Positions 16,435-23,756 of a stretch of 64,000 bases of DNA are shown piece after piece. The position numbers and the translations under genes are program-made. Under the pieces are notes generated by a model. It was not told where the DNA came from, ran no database searches, and worked only from the letters and a program-made list of their open reading frames with translations. Numbering within the stretch: position 1 is the first letter of the stretch; each line of letters opens with the position of its first letter. The stretch is from Bacillus sp. FJAT-47783 (GTDB lineage Bacteria; Bacillota; Bacilli; Bacillales; Aeribacillaceae). Location: the NCBI RefSeq assembly GCF_022808615.1, contig NZ_JAKZKS010000002.1, forward strand, positions 1 through 64,000, read 5' to 3'.

Positions 16435-18048
16435 ATGCGTATTAATCACAATATCGCAGCACTTAACACGTATCGTCAGTTGAATAGTGCTTCAACAGCT
16501 CAAAGTAAATCAATGGAGAAATTGTCTTCTGGTCTACGTATTAACAAAGCTGGAGACGATGCAGCAGGGCTTGCAATCTCTGAAAAAATGCGTGGGCAAA
16601 TTCGCGGTTTGGACATGGCATCTAAAAATTCACAAGATGGTATTTCTTTAATTCAAACAGCTGAAGGTGCATTAAATGAAACACATGATATCCTTCAACG
16701 TATGCGTGAATTAGCAGTTCAAGCATCTAACGATACTAATACTACTTCTGACCGTGAAGAAATCCAAAAAGAAATTAATCAAATGACTTCTGAAATTAAC
16801 CGTATCGGTAATACAACTGAGTTTAATACTCAAAAGCTATTAGATGGTAATAAAGCATCAAGTGCACAAGCATCAGTTAAAGGAAGCGATATTTCTTCCT
16901 TATTTAATACTGATGTGTCTGCAACATCTTTTGAATTAAATGGTCAAACTGTAGCATTAACTAACATTGATGGTTTAGATGGTAGTAGTACCGCAATTGA
17001 TATTGATGATATGGTAACAGCTTTACAATCTGATATTGATGCTGTGTTTGATGGTACTGCAAATAATGGATTAACGTTTACAGTTGAAAAAGATGGGGAT
17101 GCTTTAGTAATAAAATCTGATAAGAGCGGTGCAGGTTCTGCAATTCAAATTAAAGCTAATGCAGATACAGCAACATTAGGGTTAACAACAGATGCAACAA
17201 CAGATGCAAGTAATTCTACTGGTTCACTTCGATTCCAAATTGGAGCAAATGAAAACCAAAGTTTAACTTTAGATATTAATGATATGAGAGCAGTAGCTTT
17301 AGGTATTTCAACTGCAAATGCCACAGCTGATGCTAAACTAGCTGTAACTGATGGTACAAGTAGTGCAACTTCTGAACAAGCTCTAAGCGTTTTAACACAT
17401 GAGGATGCATCAGCTACTGTAACAAAAATTCAAGCAGCTATTGATAAAGTTTCTGCTGAACGTTCTAAACTTGGTGCAAATCAAAACCGTTTAGAACACA
17501 CAATCAATAACTTAAACACATCTTCTGAGAACCTAACAGCAGCGGAATCTCGTATCCGTGACGTAGATTATGCTTTAGCTGCCTAAGCAGCAATAGGCAC
17601 AGTCGTCCTAGCTGGTAACGGTTAGAGATTATTATCGGGTGAATTGCTGGGAACCCCTTAGAGCTTTTCTTGCCACAACGTAGTTGGAAACGACAAGCGT
17701 GACGGTCCTGAAAAAAGAAAAGATTGGGCAATCAGCAGCCAAGCTCCTGTGAGGAAACTCTGGAGAAGGTTCAACGACTAGGATAGACCATCTAAAAGCT
17801 AAGCTCAAGATGATGAAATCCATAGGTGACACAATGTAAGGTTCAACTTTGTGAATCCGAAGTGCCCGACCCCTACTAGAAGACATGAGGGTGAAGATAT
17901 AGTCTGGTCATTTGTGAAAGCAAATGTTCGCACGATGGCGAAAGAAATGATGAACCAAACGAAGAACTCTATTCTTGCACAAGCAGCGCAAGCAATGCTC
18001 GCTCAAGCAAATCAGCAGCCGCAAGGAGTTTTACAACTTCTTCGTTAA
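16435..18048 (+). CDS. hag: Flagellin Hag, interrupted by a group I intron
   Basis: Exon 1 is 16435-17574 and exon 2 is 17941-18048, giving a 415-residue flagellin after splicing. The N-terminal D0/D1 region is canonical ([40 protein letters not shown]), followed by a modest variable region at about 130-300. The D1 return ends SRIRDVDYA. The terminal helix, starting [12 protein letters not shown] and ending in the typical [11 protein letters not shown], lies only in exon 2. Without splicing, translation stops at 17584-17586 and gives 383 residues lacking the terminal D0 helix. Exons are in the same frame (intron 366 nt). Splice sites are predicted from protein continuity and P1 pairing; 17568/17935 (RDVD-MAKEMM) is a less favoured alternative. 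Confidence 0.93.
17575..17940 (+). ncRNA. Group I self-splicing intron in hag
   Basis: The sequence between the flagellin exons carries all four conserved group I elements: P near 17641 (AATTGCTGGGAA), Q near 17729 (CAATCAGCAGCC), R at 17769-17780 (GTTCAACGACTA) and S at 17894-17904 (AAGATATAGTC). R and S pair GACTA with TAGTC as P7. Exon residues 17566-17574 pair with the guide GGCACAGTC at 17596-17604, with the required U-G at the splice site (U17574-G17596) and one A-C mismatch. The intron ends in G17940. A 5-bp hairpin (17578-17591) sits inside the P1 loop. No homing-endonuclease gene is present, so it is a minimal ribozyme of 366 nt. Confidence 0.93.
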
Positions 18049-18078
18049 TAATATTTATCAATTTAGGGACTCTAGTTA
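18047..18078 (+). repeat. Left copy of a 32-bp direct repeat (probable att site)
   Basis: The 32 bp starting AATAATATTTATC and ending GACTCTAGTTA recur without mismatch at 20750-20781. This copy begins at the last base of the hag stop and runs into the 5' arm of the terminator. The two copies bound an island with a tyrosine recombinase remnant, so they look like attachment sites. Confidence 0.8.
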
Positions 18079-18095
18079 TGCTAGGGTCTCTTTTG
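18063..18095 (+). terminator. hag terminator, left hybrid copy
   Basis: AGGGACTCTAG and CTAGGGTCTCT pair around TTATG through two G-U wobbles, followed by a T-run. The 3' arm differs from the copy at 20766-20796. Confidence 0.8.
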
Positions 18096-18100
18096 TATAA

Positions 18101-18250
18101 ATAGGAGATAATCCAGAGTCTAAGACATTTGCTGAAGAAGAAGTTGAAACATTCATCGAATACATCTCTAAAAATGAAAATGATAAGAATGTAACATATA
18201 ATGGACAAACAAATTTCTATGTGAAATTTCAGGGCATTAGGGACTCCTAA
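18101..18250 (+). pseudogene. Orphan coding fragment without a start
   Basis: An open stretch of about 49 codons ending TAA at 18248-18250 reads ESKTFAEEEVETFIEYIS and later NFYVKFQGIRDS. It has no initiator or ribosome site. The first phrase vaguely resembles the start of tyrosine-recombinase catalytic domains, so it may be a piece of the integrase that is better preserved at 18444; this is speculative. The remainder up to 18443 holds nothing recognised. Confidence 0.3.
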
Positions 18251-18443
18251 AAAATGGTGTTTAATTTTGATAAGACTAGTGCTTTAATAATTGAAGACAC
18301 TGAATAACAAAGGTAACTAGCTGAACTAATAGCAAAATCAAGCATATATCATAATACTGAACATTTATGTGCTTGATGTTCATTATAATGGGGCTTCACT
18401 CTATGGGGGAAGTCCTTTTTCAATTTTCAGAGGAGGAAAAAAG

Positions 18444-18764
18444 ATGGTGCACTTAGACTGGTTTGAAGGAACAATGAAAAGGACATTTAACATTGATGTT
18501 GATGATTTGCTAACTCCAGCGGAACACTTAGAAAAGCTATCTAACCTTACTGAACGGGGCATTCAAAAGATGCTAACCAAATACGCAAAACTGGCTAATA
18601 TGGAAAACGTTACTTCGCACCGATTTAGGCATCGTTTTTGTAAGAACCTTGTTAATGCCACAACTCCTATTAGAAAGTTTGCTCGTCATGAAAGCATCCA
18701 GACGACAGCTATATATATTGACTCGTCGCAGGAGGAACAGGTTGAGGCGTTGCGGAAGATGTGA
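18444..18764 (+). pseudogene. Truncated tyrosine recombinase (C-terminal half)
   Basis: The 106-residue product begins after AGGAGG with ATG at 18444. LTERGIQKMLTKYAKLANME, the HRFRHRF box, ARHESIQTT and IYIDSSQEE are the C-terminal motifs of phage-type integrases: the His-x-x-Arg box, the second conserved His and the nucleophilic Tyr. The N-terminal DNA-binding domain and first catalytic Arg are missing, so it cannot be active alone. It lies near the left repeat, where an integrase is expected. Confidence 0.75.
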
Positions 18765-18880
18765 GTTTTTAGTATTCTTTAGTTAAGAGAAATAGAAGAG
18801 ACGCTCTATATTTATTATGAAGCAAGCTTTTATTCGTTATTACGTTGAAAAGGACAATTAGATAATTTGGATGTGCATAA

Positions 18881-19510
18881 ATGGGAGAAGAAAAGTTACT
18901 TTATCATATTACTGATTTTAATAACCTTGAATCAATTCTTCAACACGGTTGTTTGTTGGCTAGTAATATAGTAAAGGAAAAAGATGTTGAAAATGAGAAC
19001 ATTGCGCATAATAATATTCAAGATAGAAGGTTAATGAAAATAGTACCGCTTCCTCCAAATGGTAATTTGCATGATTATGTACCTTTTTATTTTGCTCCTA
19101 AATCACCTATGTTATACGCAATTTATAAAGGTCAGGTCGAGGGATATGATAAAGGGCAGGATCAAATCATCTATTTAATTTCTAGAACAGATATTATACA
19201 TGATGCAGGTTTAGAGTATGTATTCACAGATGGTCATGCTGTTATGGAGTTCACGGACTTTTTTAAGAACTTGGAGGATCTCGATAAGATTGATTGGGAG
19301 GTAATGAACTCTCGCTTTTGGTTCGATACTGAAGACGATCCAGACCGTAAACGCCGTAGGCAGGCAGAGTTTTTAGTACATGAAGTTGTTCCAATTAATG
19401 TACTTTTAGGTTTTGCTGTTATGAATCAAGATATGAAAAGAAAAGTTGAAGAAGTCATAAATAAATATAATATTGATAAACCAGTAGCCATTCGTCATTG
19501 GTATTATTAA
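18881..19510 (+). CDS. darT: DarT-family DNA ADP-ribosyltransferase toxin
   Basis: 209 residues of the DUF4433/DarT family. DarT uses NAD to ADP-ribosylate thymidine in single-stranded DNA, which blocks replication and can abort phage infection. Seen: YHITDFNNLESIL with His9, the LPPNGNLHDYVPFYFAPKSPMLY segment, and Glu163 in RRRQAEFLVHEVV at the place of the catalytic Glu. The ribosome site is weak (GGATG, about 8 nt before ATG). The antitoxin gene follows 16 nt downstream. No disabling mutation was seen. Confidence 0.9.
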   Translation: MGEEKLLYHITDFNNLESILQHGCLLASNIVKEKDVENENIAHNNIQDRRLMKIVPLPPNGNLHDYVPFYFAPKSPMLYAIYKGQVEGYDKGQDQIIYLISRTDIIHDAGLEYVFTDGHAVMEFTDFFKNLEDLDKIDWEVMNSRFWFDTEDDPDRKRRRQAEFLVHEVVPINVLLGFAVMNQDMKRKVEEVINKYNIDKPVAIRHWYY

Positions 19511-19526
19511 GTGGGAGGTGATTAAC

Positions 19527-20555
19527 ATGATTATTTTAAAACAAGGCAATCTTCTTACTGATGAGGTGGAAGCTTTGGTTAATACAGTAAACTGTGTAGG
19601 TGTTATGGGAAAAGGTATCGCACTTCAATTTAAACAAGCATACCCAGAAATGTTTACTGAATACCAAAAAGCTTGTCGTAAGGAAGAAGTACAGCCGGGT
19701 AAAATGCATGTTTTTGAAACAAAATCACTTTTCAATCCCAAATTTATTATTAATTTCCCTACAAAACGTCATTGGAAAAACAAGTCACGTATGGACGATA
19801 TTGAGTCTGGATTAGCCGCTTTAATTAAAGTAGTAAAGGAATTGGAAATAAAGTCTATTGCTCTTCCTCCGCTTGGCTGTGGAAATGGGGGATTGAAATG
19901 GTCGGATGTACGTCCAAAAATCGAATCAGCATTTGAACAGATACCGAATGTTGAGGTGCATTTATATGAACCCGCAGGAAGTCCTAAACCTGATAAGATA
20001 AAAATCGGTACGAACCGTCCAAAATTAACAAGAGCTAGGGCATTATTTTTAATGCTTATGAACGATTATTCCATTCCGGGATACAAATTATCTTTATTGG
20101 AAATCCAAAAATTGGCATACTTTCTTCAAACGGTTGGAGAGCCACTTAGATTAGGATTTGAAAAGGGGAAATTTGGTCCGTATGCAGATAATCTTAATCA
20201 TGTCTTAGAACGTTTGGATGGACACTTTATCCGAGGATTTGGTGATAGAAGTCGTGATGCAGAAATTTATTTAATCAAAGATGCAGCAAATCAAGCAGAA
20301 ATGTTTTTAAGGGACGATCAAGAAGCATTTGAACATTTAGAAAAGGTACGGGATATCATTCAAGGTTATGAAACTCCGTATGGCCTTGAGTTACTTTCTA
20401 CAGTACATTGGGTGGTTAATTCAACCCCAAAAATTAAGGAAGATGTTCAAAAGATTGTAGAAGAAGTTCATAATTGGAATGAACGAAAGCGGAAAATATT
20501 TAAAGAGAAGCATATTGAAAAGGCCTGGGAACATTTGAATACAATTAATGTGTAA
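19527..20555 (+). CDS. darG: DarG-family macrodomain antitoxin
   Basis: 342 residues. DarG removes the ADP-ribose added by DarT and also binds the toxin. The N-terminal macrodomain (about 1-155) has NTVNCVGVMGKGIALQFK, Lys80 in INFPTKRHWK matching the catalytic lysine position of studied DarG proteins, and LPPLGCGNGGLKW. The C-terminal domain (about 170-342: ALFLMLMNDYSIPGYKLSL, FEKGKFGPYADNLNHVL) corresponds to the DarT-binding region. ATG at 19527 follows GGGAGG. A terminator-like hairpin follows at 20558-20596. Confidence 0.9.
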   Translation: MIILKQGNLLTDEVEALVNTVNCVGVMGKGIALQFKQAYPEMFTEYQKACRKEEVQPGKMHVFETKSLFNPKFIINFPTKRHWKNKSRMDDIESGLAALIKVVKELEIKSIALPPLGCGNGGLKWSDVRPKIESAFEQIPNVEVHLYEPAGSPKPDKIKIGTNRPKLTRARALFLMLMNDYSIPGYKLSLLEIQKLAYFLQTVGEPLRLGFEKGKFGPYADNLNHVLERLDGHFIRGFGDRSRDAEIYLIKDAANQAEMFLRDDQEAFEHLEKVRDIIQGYETPYGLELLSTVHWVVNSTPKIKEDVQKIVEEVHNWNERKRKIFKEKHIEKAWEHLNTINV

Positions 20556-20749
20556 TTAAAAACTAACTTAAATTAATCGTCAAGTTGGTTTTTTGAATTC
20601 TTTGTAGAATCTTCATGAAATTGACTTCTTATCAAAAAATCTCCTGTATATTTTAAAAAAGGAAAACTGTTAGCAGGAGGCTGATCATTACCTGAATCTT
20701 TGGTTAGCCTTATAGCCACGAATCTTCTTTTTTTGACATAAAATGCTCC

Positions 20750-20781
20750 AATAATATTTATCAATTTAGGGACTCTAGTTA
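20750..20781 (+). repeat. Right copy of the 32-bp direct repeat (probable att site)
   Basis: Identical over 32 bp to 18047-18078. Here it continues into TTATAGAGTCCCT, which completes a perfect terminator, so this copy probably keeps the original downstream arm of the flagellin terminator. Confidence 0.8.
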
Positions 20782-20797
20782 ATTATAGAGTCCCTTT
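20766..20797 (+). terminator. Displaced hag terminator, right copy
   Basis: AGGGACTCTA and TATAGAGTCCCT pair without mismatch around a short loop and are followed by TTT. It stands with no gene directly upstream, as expected if an island had pushed it away from hag. Confidence 0.8.
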
Positions 20798-20977
20798 ATA
20801 ATTGTTCCAGTAAGTTTATAAGTTCGATAAATCGTTAAAGTGTAATGAGCATGAGCAGAGTTGTCCATATCTAGCTTCAGTGCATCCTCTCTTTTGGAAT
20901 TTTTATTTTTAGGAGTTTAGGTCGGAGCACCTTTGAGAAAAATGGTAATAAAATTCTTTTCAAGAGGAAGGAAATTT

Positions 20978-21199
20978 ATGGACAATTGTAGAAGTAATGG
21001 TTACGATAAATATAAGAAAAAGGGGAATGGGGTGGTACGATTGATACCTACGACAGTCAAACAACAAGAGAAGAAAATCGGAACTTTCAAAAAAACTGTT
21101 TCTACCAAGAAAAAGAGTGCGCGTGAAATCCAAGATGAAATCGGCATTTATGGTGCATTTGGTCGCACGCTTTTGGATTTACATAAACAAGGTAGGTAA
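20978..21199 (+). CDS. Small basic protein upstream of the PIN-domain gene (possible antitoxin)
   Basis: 73 residues from the ATG at 20978, which follows AGAGGAAGG; an upstream TTG at 20933 is less likely. The middle is very rich in Lys and Gln (VKQQEKKIGTFKKTV), and the end (SAREIQDEIGIYGAFGRTLLDLHKQGR) may form a helix. No known DNA-binding fold was recognised. It lies 8 nt before a PIN-domain gene, which suggests a toxin-antitoxin-like pair; this is inferred from arrangement only. Confidence 0.55.
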   Translation: MDNCRSNGYDKYKKKGNGVVRLIPTTVKQQEKKIGTFKKTVSTKKKSAREIQDEIGIYGAFGRTLLDLHKQGR

Positions 21200-21207
21200 C
21201 GGACTAA

Positions 21208-21948
21208 ATGAACTTTATTATTGATGCTGAGCAAATGAATAGTGAGAATTTGTTTAAAGCATCTGTTTATTTAGATGCTTGTTTTATTTTGGCGTTTTTA
21301 GATAAAACGGATTCCAGAAGATTGGATGTAGCAGATGCTCTTGATGTTTGGGCGGAAAATGAAGTGAGACTAGGGTATAGTAATCACACCTTTACCGAGG
21401 TAACCAGTCGTTTATTTCAAATGTTAATATTAGGTTCCATTCAAGTCTACCATGAAAAAAAGCAACTCCTTCATCACACTCGAGACGGTTTCGATAAATT
21501 AAGTGATCGAGAAAGAACAAAATTGATGAACGTAGATTCTGCTAAATACTTATATAGGGTTGCCAAAAATGAGGACATTCTAAGGTTTTACAAAAGAGAA
21601 GTTAGTGCCAATGTTGGTGAGTTAGTGAAACGAGCTAAAGAAGATCAAAACATGCGTTACTTACTTGATATTTATTATCATAGCGCACTGAACATTTTTA
21701 ATCAGTTCATTCGAAAGTTGAAAGAAGAACTCGAATTTGAGGTTGAATTGCTATCAGAAGGATTTGAGGAAAATGAGTTAGCGAAAGTTCATATGCAACT
21801 CACTCAGTTAGACCCTACAGATTCGATTCATTTAGCGATTGCAAGAATGAATGGATATAGCTATTTAGCTACTTTGGATAGTGATTTTGTGCACAATTAT
21901 TACTCAAATATTGATGGATTAGACATGAAAATTATTAAAGTTGCTTAA
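21208..21948 (+). CDS. PIN-domain protein, candidate VapC-like ribonuclease
   Basis: 246 residues, longer than usual VapC toxins (about 130). VYLDACFILAFLDKTDS (Asp23), the TFTEV glutamate, TDSIHLAIARMNGYSYLATLDSDF (Asp205, Asp224, Asp226) are the acidic residues of a PIN nuclease. A central helical insertion of about 80 residues (95-185) separates the halves. PIN toxins cleave tRNA, rRNA or mRNA; the target here is unknown. It is outside the 32-bp repeats but next to them. A terminator follows at 21949-21987. Confidence 0.75.
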   Translation: MNFIIDAEQMNSENLFKASVYLDACFILAFLDKTDSRRLDVADALDVWAENEVRLGYSNHTFTEVTSRLFQMLILGSIQVYHEKKQLLHHTRDGFDKLSDRERTKLMNVDSAKYLYRVAKNEDILRFYKREVSANVGELVKRAKEDQNMRYLLDIYYHSALNIFNQFIRKLKEELEFEVELLSEGFEENELAKVHMQLTQLDPTDSIHLAIARMNGYSYLATLDSDFVHNYYSNIDGLDMKIIKVA

Positions 21949-21987
21949 AGAAAACCTGATTCTTAAGCTTGAATTGGTTTTCTTTTT
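21949..21987 (+). terminator. Terminator after the PIN-domain gene
   Basis: AAGAAAACC and GGTTTTCTT pair around a 19-nt spacer that contains AAGCTT, followed by TTTTT. Confidence 0.65.
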
Positions 21988-22068
21988 TATTGTGTGATGC
22001 CTGTCATCATCCGAATTATGTATCAGTTCTAAATTGAACAAATTATATCATTTTCTCCCCCAAAACCT

Positions 22069-22094
22069 CAAAATCTTATCTCTCACCCCGATAT
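22069..22094 (+). promoter_or_regulatory. Sigma-D promoter of the yjfB-like gene
   Basis: CAAA at 22069-22072, 14 bp, then CCCGATAT at 22087-22094. The start codon is 35 bp downstream. Confidence 0.7.
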
Positions 22095-22128
22095 AAAAAG
22101 TGAACCCATTAAGAATGGAGTTGATCAA

Positions 22129-22320
22129 ATGGACATCGCAGCACTTTCCGTTATGCTCGGTCAAACAAATGTCAACCAGCAAGCGAGTTTGTCGGTCATG
22201 AAGATGGCAATGGATACGGCGGAGCAAAATGGACAAGCGATGCAACAACTGTTGCAGACGACTCAAGCTCCTGTTTCGTTAGAGCCGCATTTAGGTCATT
22301 CTGTTGATGTAAAAGGGTAA
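22129..22320 (+). CDS. YjfB-family putative motility protein
   Basis: 63 residues. MDIAALSVMLGQTNVNQQASLSVMKMAMDTAE matches the small YjfB motility family. The exact role is unknown; in Bacillus such genes belong to the sigma-D regulon, and a sigma-D promoter is present here. A GGAG site precedes the ATG, and a G-rich hairpin (GGGGGAGT...TTCCCC) at 22323-22350 probably ends the transcript. Confidence 0.8.
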   Translation: MDIAALSVMLGQTNVNQQASLSVMKMAMDTAEQNGQAMQQLLQTTQAPVSLEPHLGHSVDVKG

Positions 22321-22451
22321 TGGAAAGGGGGAGTGTAAACGCTTCCCCTTTAAAAACTAGATTAGTGGTTTGTATCATAAGTGGTTTAAACATGATGAGT
22401 CGAGTGAGTTGCGTTTTTTCTTTAGTAAGAAGGCAAAATAGGAGGCTTGCG

Positions 22452-22862
22452 TTAAGACGATCGTAATTTCTTTTCGTGATTGAGTGTTTTCGTTACAACA
22501 AAGTCTAGTGTATCGTGTGTATCTCGTAAATCAGCGCGGATTCCGTTTATTTTGTCTCCTAAATGGTTAAATTGCTTTTCCATGTTTCTGTTCATTTCTT
22601 CCATTTTGTTCTCGAATGTATCCATTCGCTTTTCTATTTGGTCCATTCGTCCTTCCATTTGGTCCATTCTATTTTCTATTCCGTTCATTCGCTCTTCCAT
22701 TCGGTCCAATCTATCTTCTATTCCGTTCATTTGTTCTTCCATTCGATCGAATCTTTTATCAATCCGTTCGAATTTCTCATCGATCCTTTCAAATCTCTCA
22801 TCAATCCGTTCCGAGTGTTCTTTTAAGGCTTGCAATATGGTTTTGAGTGTAATGTCGGCCAT
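22452..22862 (-). CDS. Coiled-coil repeat protein A
   Basis: 136 residues from the ATG at 22862, which follows AGGAGGT. Residues about 18-100 are a near-perfect heptad repeat (ERIDERFERIDEKFERID, then MEEQMNGIEDRLDRMEERMNG), so the protein is a long parallel coiled coil. The C-terminus (KINGIRADLRDTHDTLDFV) is less regular. No family function is known to me. It is oriented against the flagellar genes and lies 16 nt downstream of a second coiled-coil gene, probably one operon. Confidence 0.8.
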   Translation of the reverse strand: MADITLKTILQALKEHSERIDERFERIDEKFERIDKRFDRMEEQMNGIEDRLDRMEERMNGIENRMDQMEGRMDQIEKRMDTFENKMEEMNRNMEKQFNHLGDKINGIRADLRDTHDTLDFVVTKTLNHEKKLRSS

Positions 22863-22878
22863 TTGTTTACCTCCTAAA

Positions 22879-23130
22879 TCACATAAATTTTTTTCGTAAT
22901 GTCCGAATCGAAACGTCATGTTCTCCGATGATTTCATAAACCGATTTAAAACTTTCTTGGAGGTTTTTTACTTCTTCATTTGTTTCCATTACTGCTTGTT
23001 TTAGTGATTTTTGCTCTTCTTCCACACGGTCTAACCGTTTTTCCATTCGATCTAACCGCTTATTGACAAGCTTAAGTTCATGATCAATTGACATAACTTT
23101 GTCTAAAATTAAATCGAGCTTCTTCTCCAT
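22879..23130 (-). CDS. Coiled-coil protein B
   Basis: 83 residues beginning MEKKLDLILDKVMSIDHELK after AGGAGGAG. Heptads run through nearly the whole length (LVNKRLDRMEKRLDRVEEEQK). It resembles protein A in style (RLDRMEKRLDRVE against RLDRMEERMNG), suggesting duplication. There is no membrane segment or catalytic motif. Function is unknown. Confidence 0.78.
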   Translation of the reverse strand: MEKKLDLILDKVMSIDHELKLVNKRLDRMEKRLDRVEEEQKSLKQAVMETNEEVKNLQESFKSVYEIIGEHDVSIRTLRKKFM

Positions 23131-23326
23131 TTTACTCCTCCTTTCTTCCTTCCATCATCATTTTATTCTACTTTGTAAGCATCTGGCAAGTCCAGGCAAG
23201 CGTTCACGTAGAGTTAAGTTTTGGATATCGTGACTCATTTTTCTTTCCCTTTATGCTTTGTGATTTTTTGTCATCTTAACTTCTACTTCCTTTTCACATC
23301 AAGACTTTACTTTTTCACACCTTCTC

Positions 23327-23353
23327 TAAAAAATTTGTTTCCAGAGCCGATAT
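23327..23353 (+). promoter_or_regulatory. Sigma-D promoter of flaG-fliD-fliS-fliT
   Basis: TAAA at 23327-23330, a 15-bp spacer and GCCGATAT at 23346-23353, a perfect match to consensus. It is 39 bp before flaG. Confidence 0.9.
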
Positions 23354-23391
23354 AAAAAATAGAAGCATAACGAAAAATAGGGGGATGCGTC

Positions 23392-23742
23392 ATGTCGGTT
23401 GAAGGAGTTTTTCCGAGTTCGTCACTGAGAACAAATGATTCATACGTAAATCGGAGTCCGTCTTTTCCAACTGTTGAAAAAAATGATACAGACCATTCTA
23501 ATTCAAAGGACGTTGTCAATAAAGAAGAGCTCAAAACAGTTATAGACAATCTCAACGAGTTCGTTAAACCGGTTGAAACGTCCATTCAATTCGAGCTGCA
23601 CGAACAATTAAATGAGTACTATGTGAAAGTTATTAATAAAGAAACAGAAGAAGTTGTAAGAGAAATCCCGCCGAAAAAAATGCTCGACATGTATGCGGCA
23701 ATGGCCGAATTAATGGGATTCATTATAAATGAAAAAGTATAA
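23392..23742 (+). CDS. flaG: FlaG family flagellar protein
   Basis: 116 residues (YvyC in B. subtilis). The N-terminal half is variable and polar; the C-terminal half has the family pattern IQFELHEQLNEYYVKVINKETEEVVREIPPKKMLDM. FlaG proteins affect filament length in some bacteria; their mechanism is unclear. AGGGGGATG stands before the ATG. fliD begins 14 nt after its stop. Confidence 0.92.
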   Translation: MSVEGVFPSSSLRTNDSYVNRSPSFPTVEKNDTDHSNSKDVVNKEELKTVIDNLNEFVKPVETSIQFELHEQLNEYYVKVINKETEEVVREIPPKKMLDMYAAMAELMGFIINEKV

Positions 23743-23756
23743 AGGTGGTGCGACCA

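Larger units (their letters stand above)
18047..20781. mobile_element. Integrated accessory island with integrase remnant and DarTG
   Basis: About 2.7 kb lie between two identical 32-bp repeats that overlap the flagellin terminator. The content (tyrosine recombinase fragment, DarT and DarG) is accessory and differs from the conserved flagellar genes on both sides. No replication, conjugation or phage structural gene is present, so this is a decayed or minimal integrative element. Integration by site-specific recombination is inferred from the repeats. Confidence 0.75.
20556..20977. other. Island edge and intergenic region
   Basis: 422 nt. 20558-20596 (AACTAACTT / AAGTTGGTT plus T6) is a likely terminator for darG. 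A minus-strand open frame at 20573-20764 has no ribosome site and no recognised family; it is left uncalled. The right 32-bp repeat and intact hag-type terminator follow, then 20797-20932 without a recognised feature before the 73-residue gene. Confidence 0.5.

Noticed and set aside
16435-17586. Calling hag a complete 383-residue flagellin
   Set aside because: It would lack the universal C-terminal helix, which is found intact 366 nt downstream next to group I intron core motifs.
17851-18048. Separate small gene ending [20 protein letters not shown]
   Set aside because: It is exon 2 of flagellin; its upstream part is intron sequence and it has no ribosome site.
20573-20764. 63-codon minus-strand open frame at the island edge
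   Set aside because: It has no ribosome site, overlaps the darG terminator and the right repeat, and matches no family I recognise; a gene remnant is possible.
22480-22899. Long plus-strand open frames antisense to the coiled-coil genes
   Set aside because: They mirror the heptad repeats; the minus-strand genes have strong ribosome sites and sensible composition.
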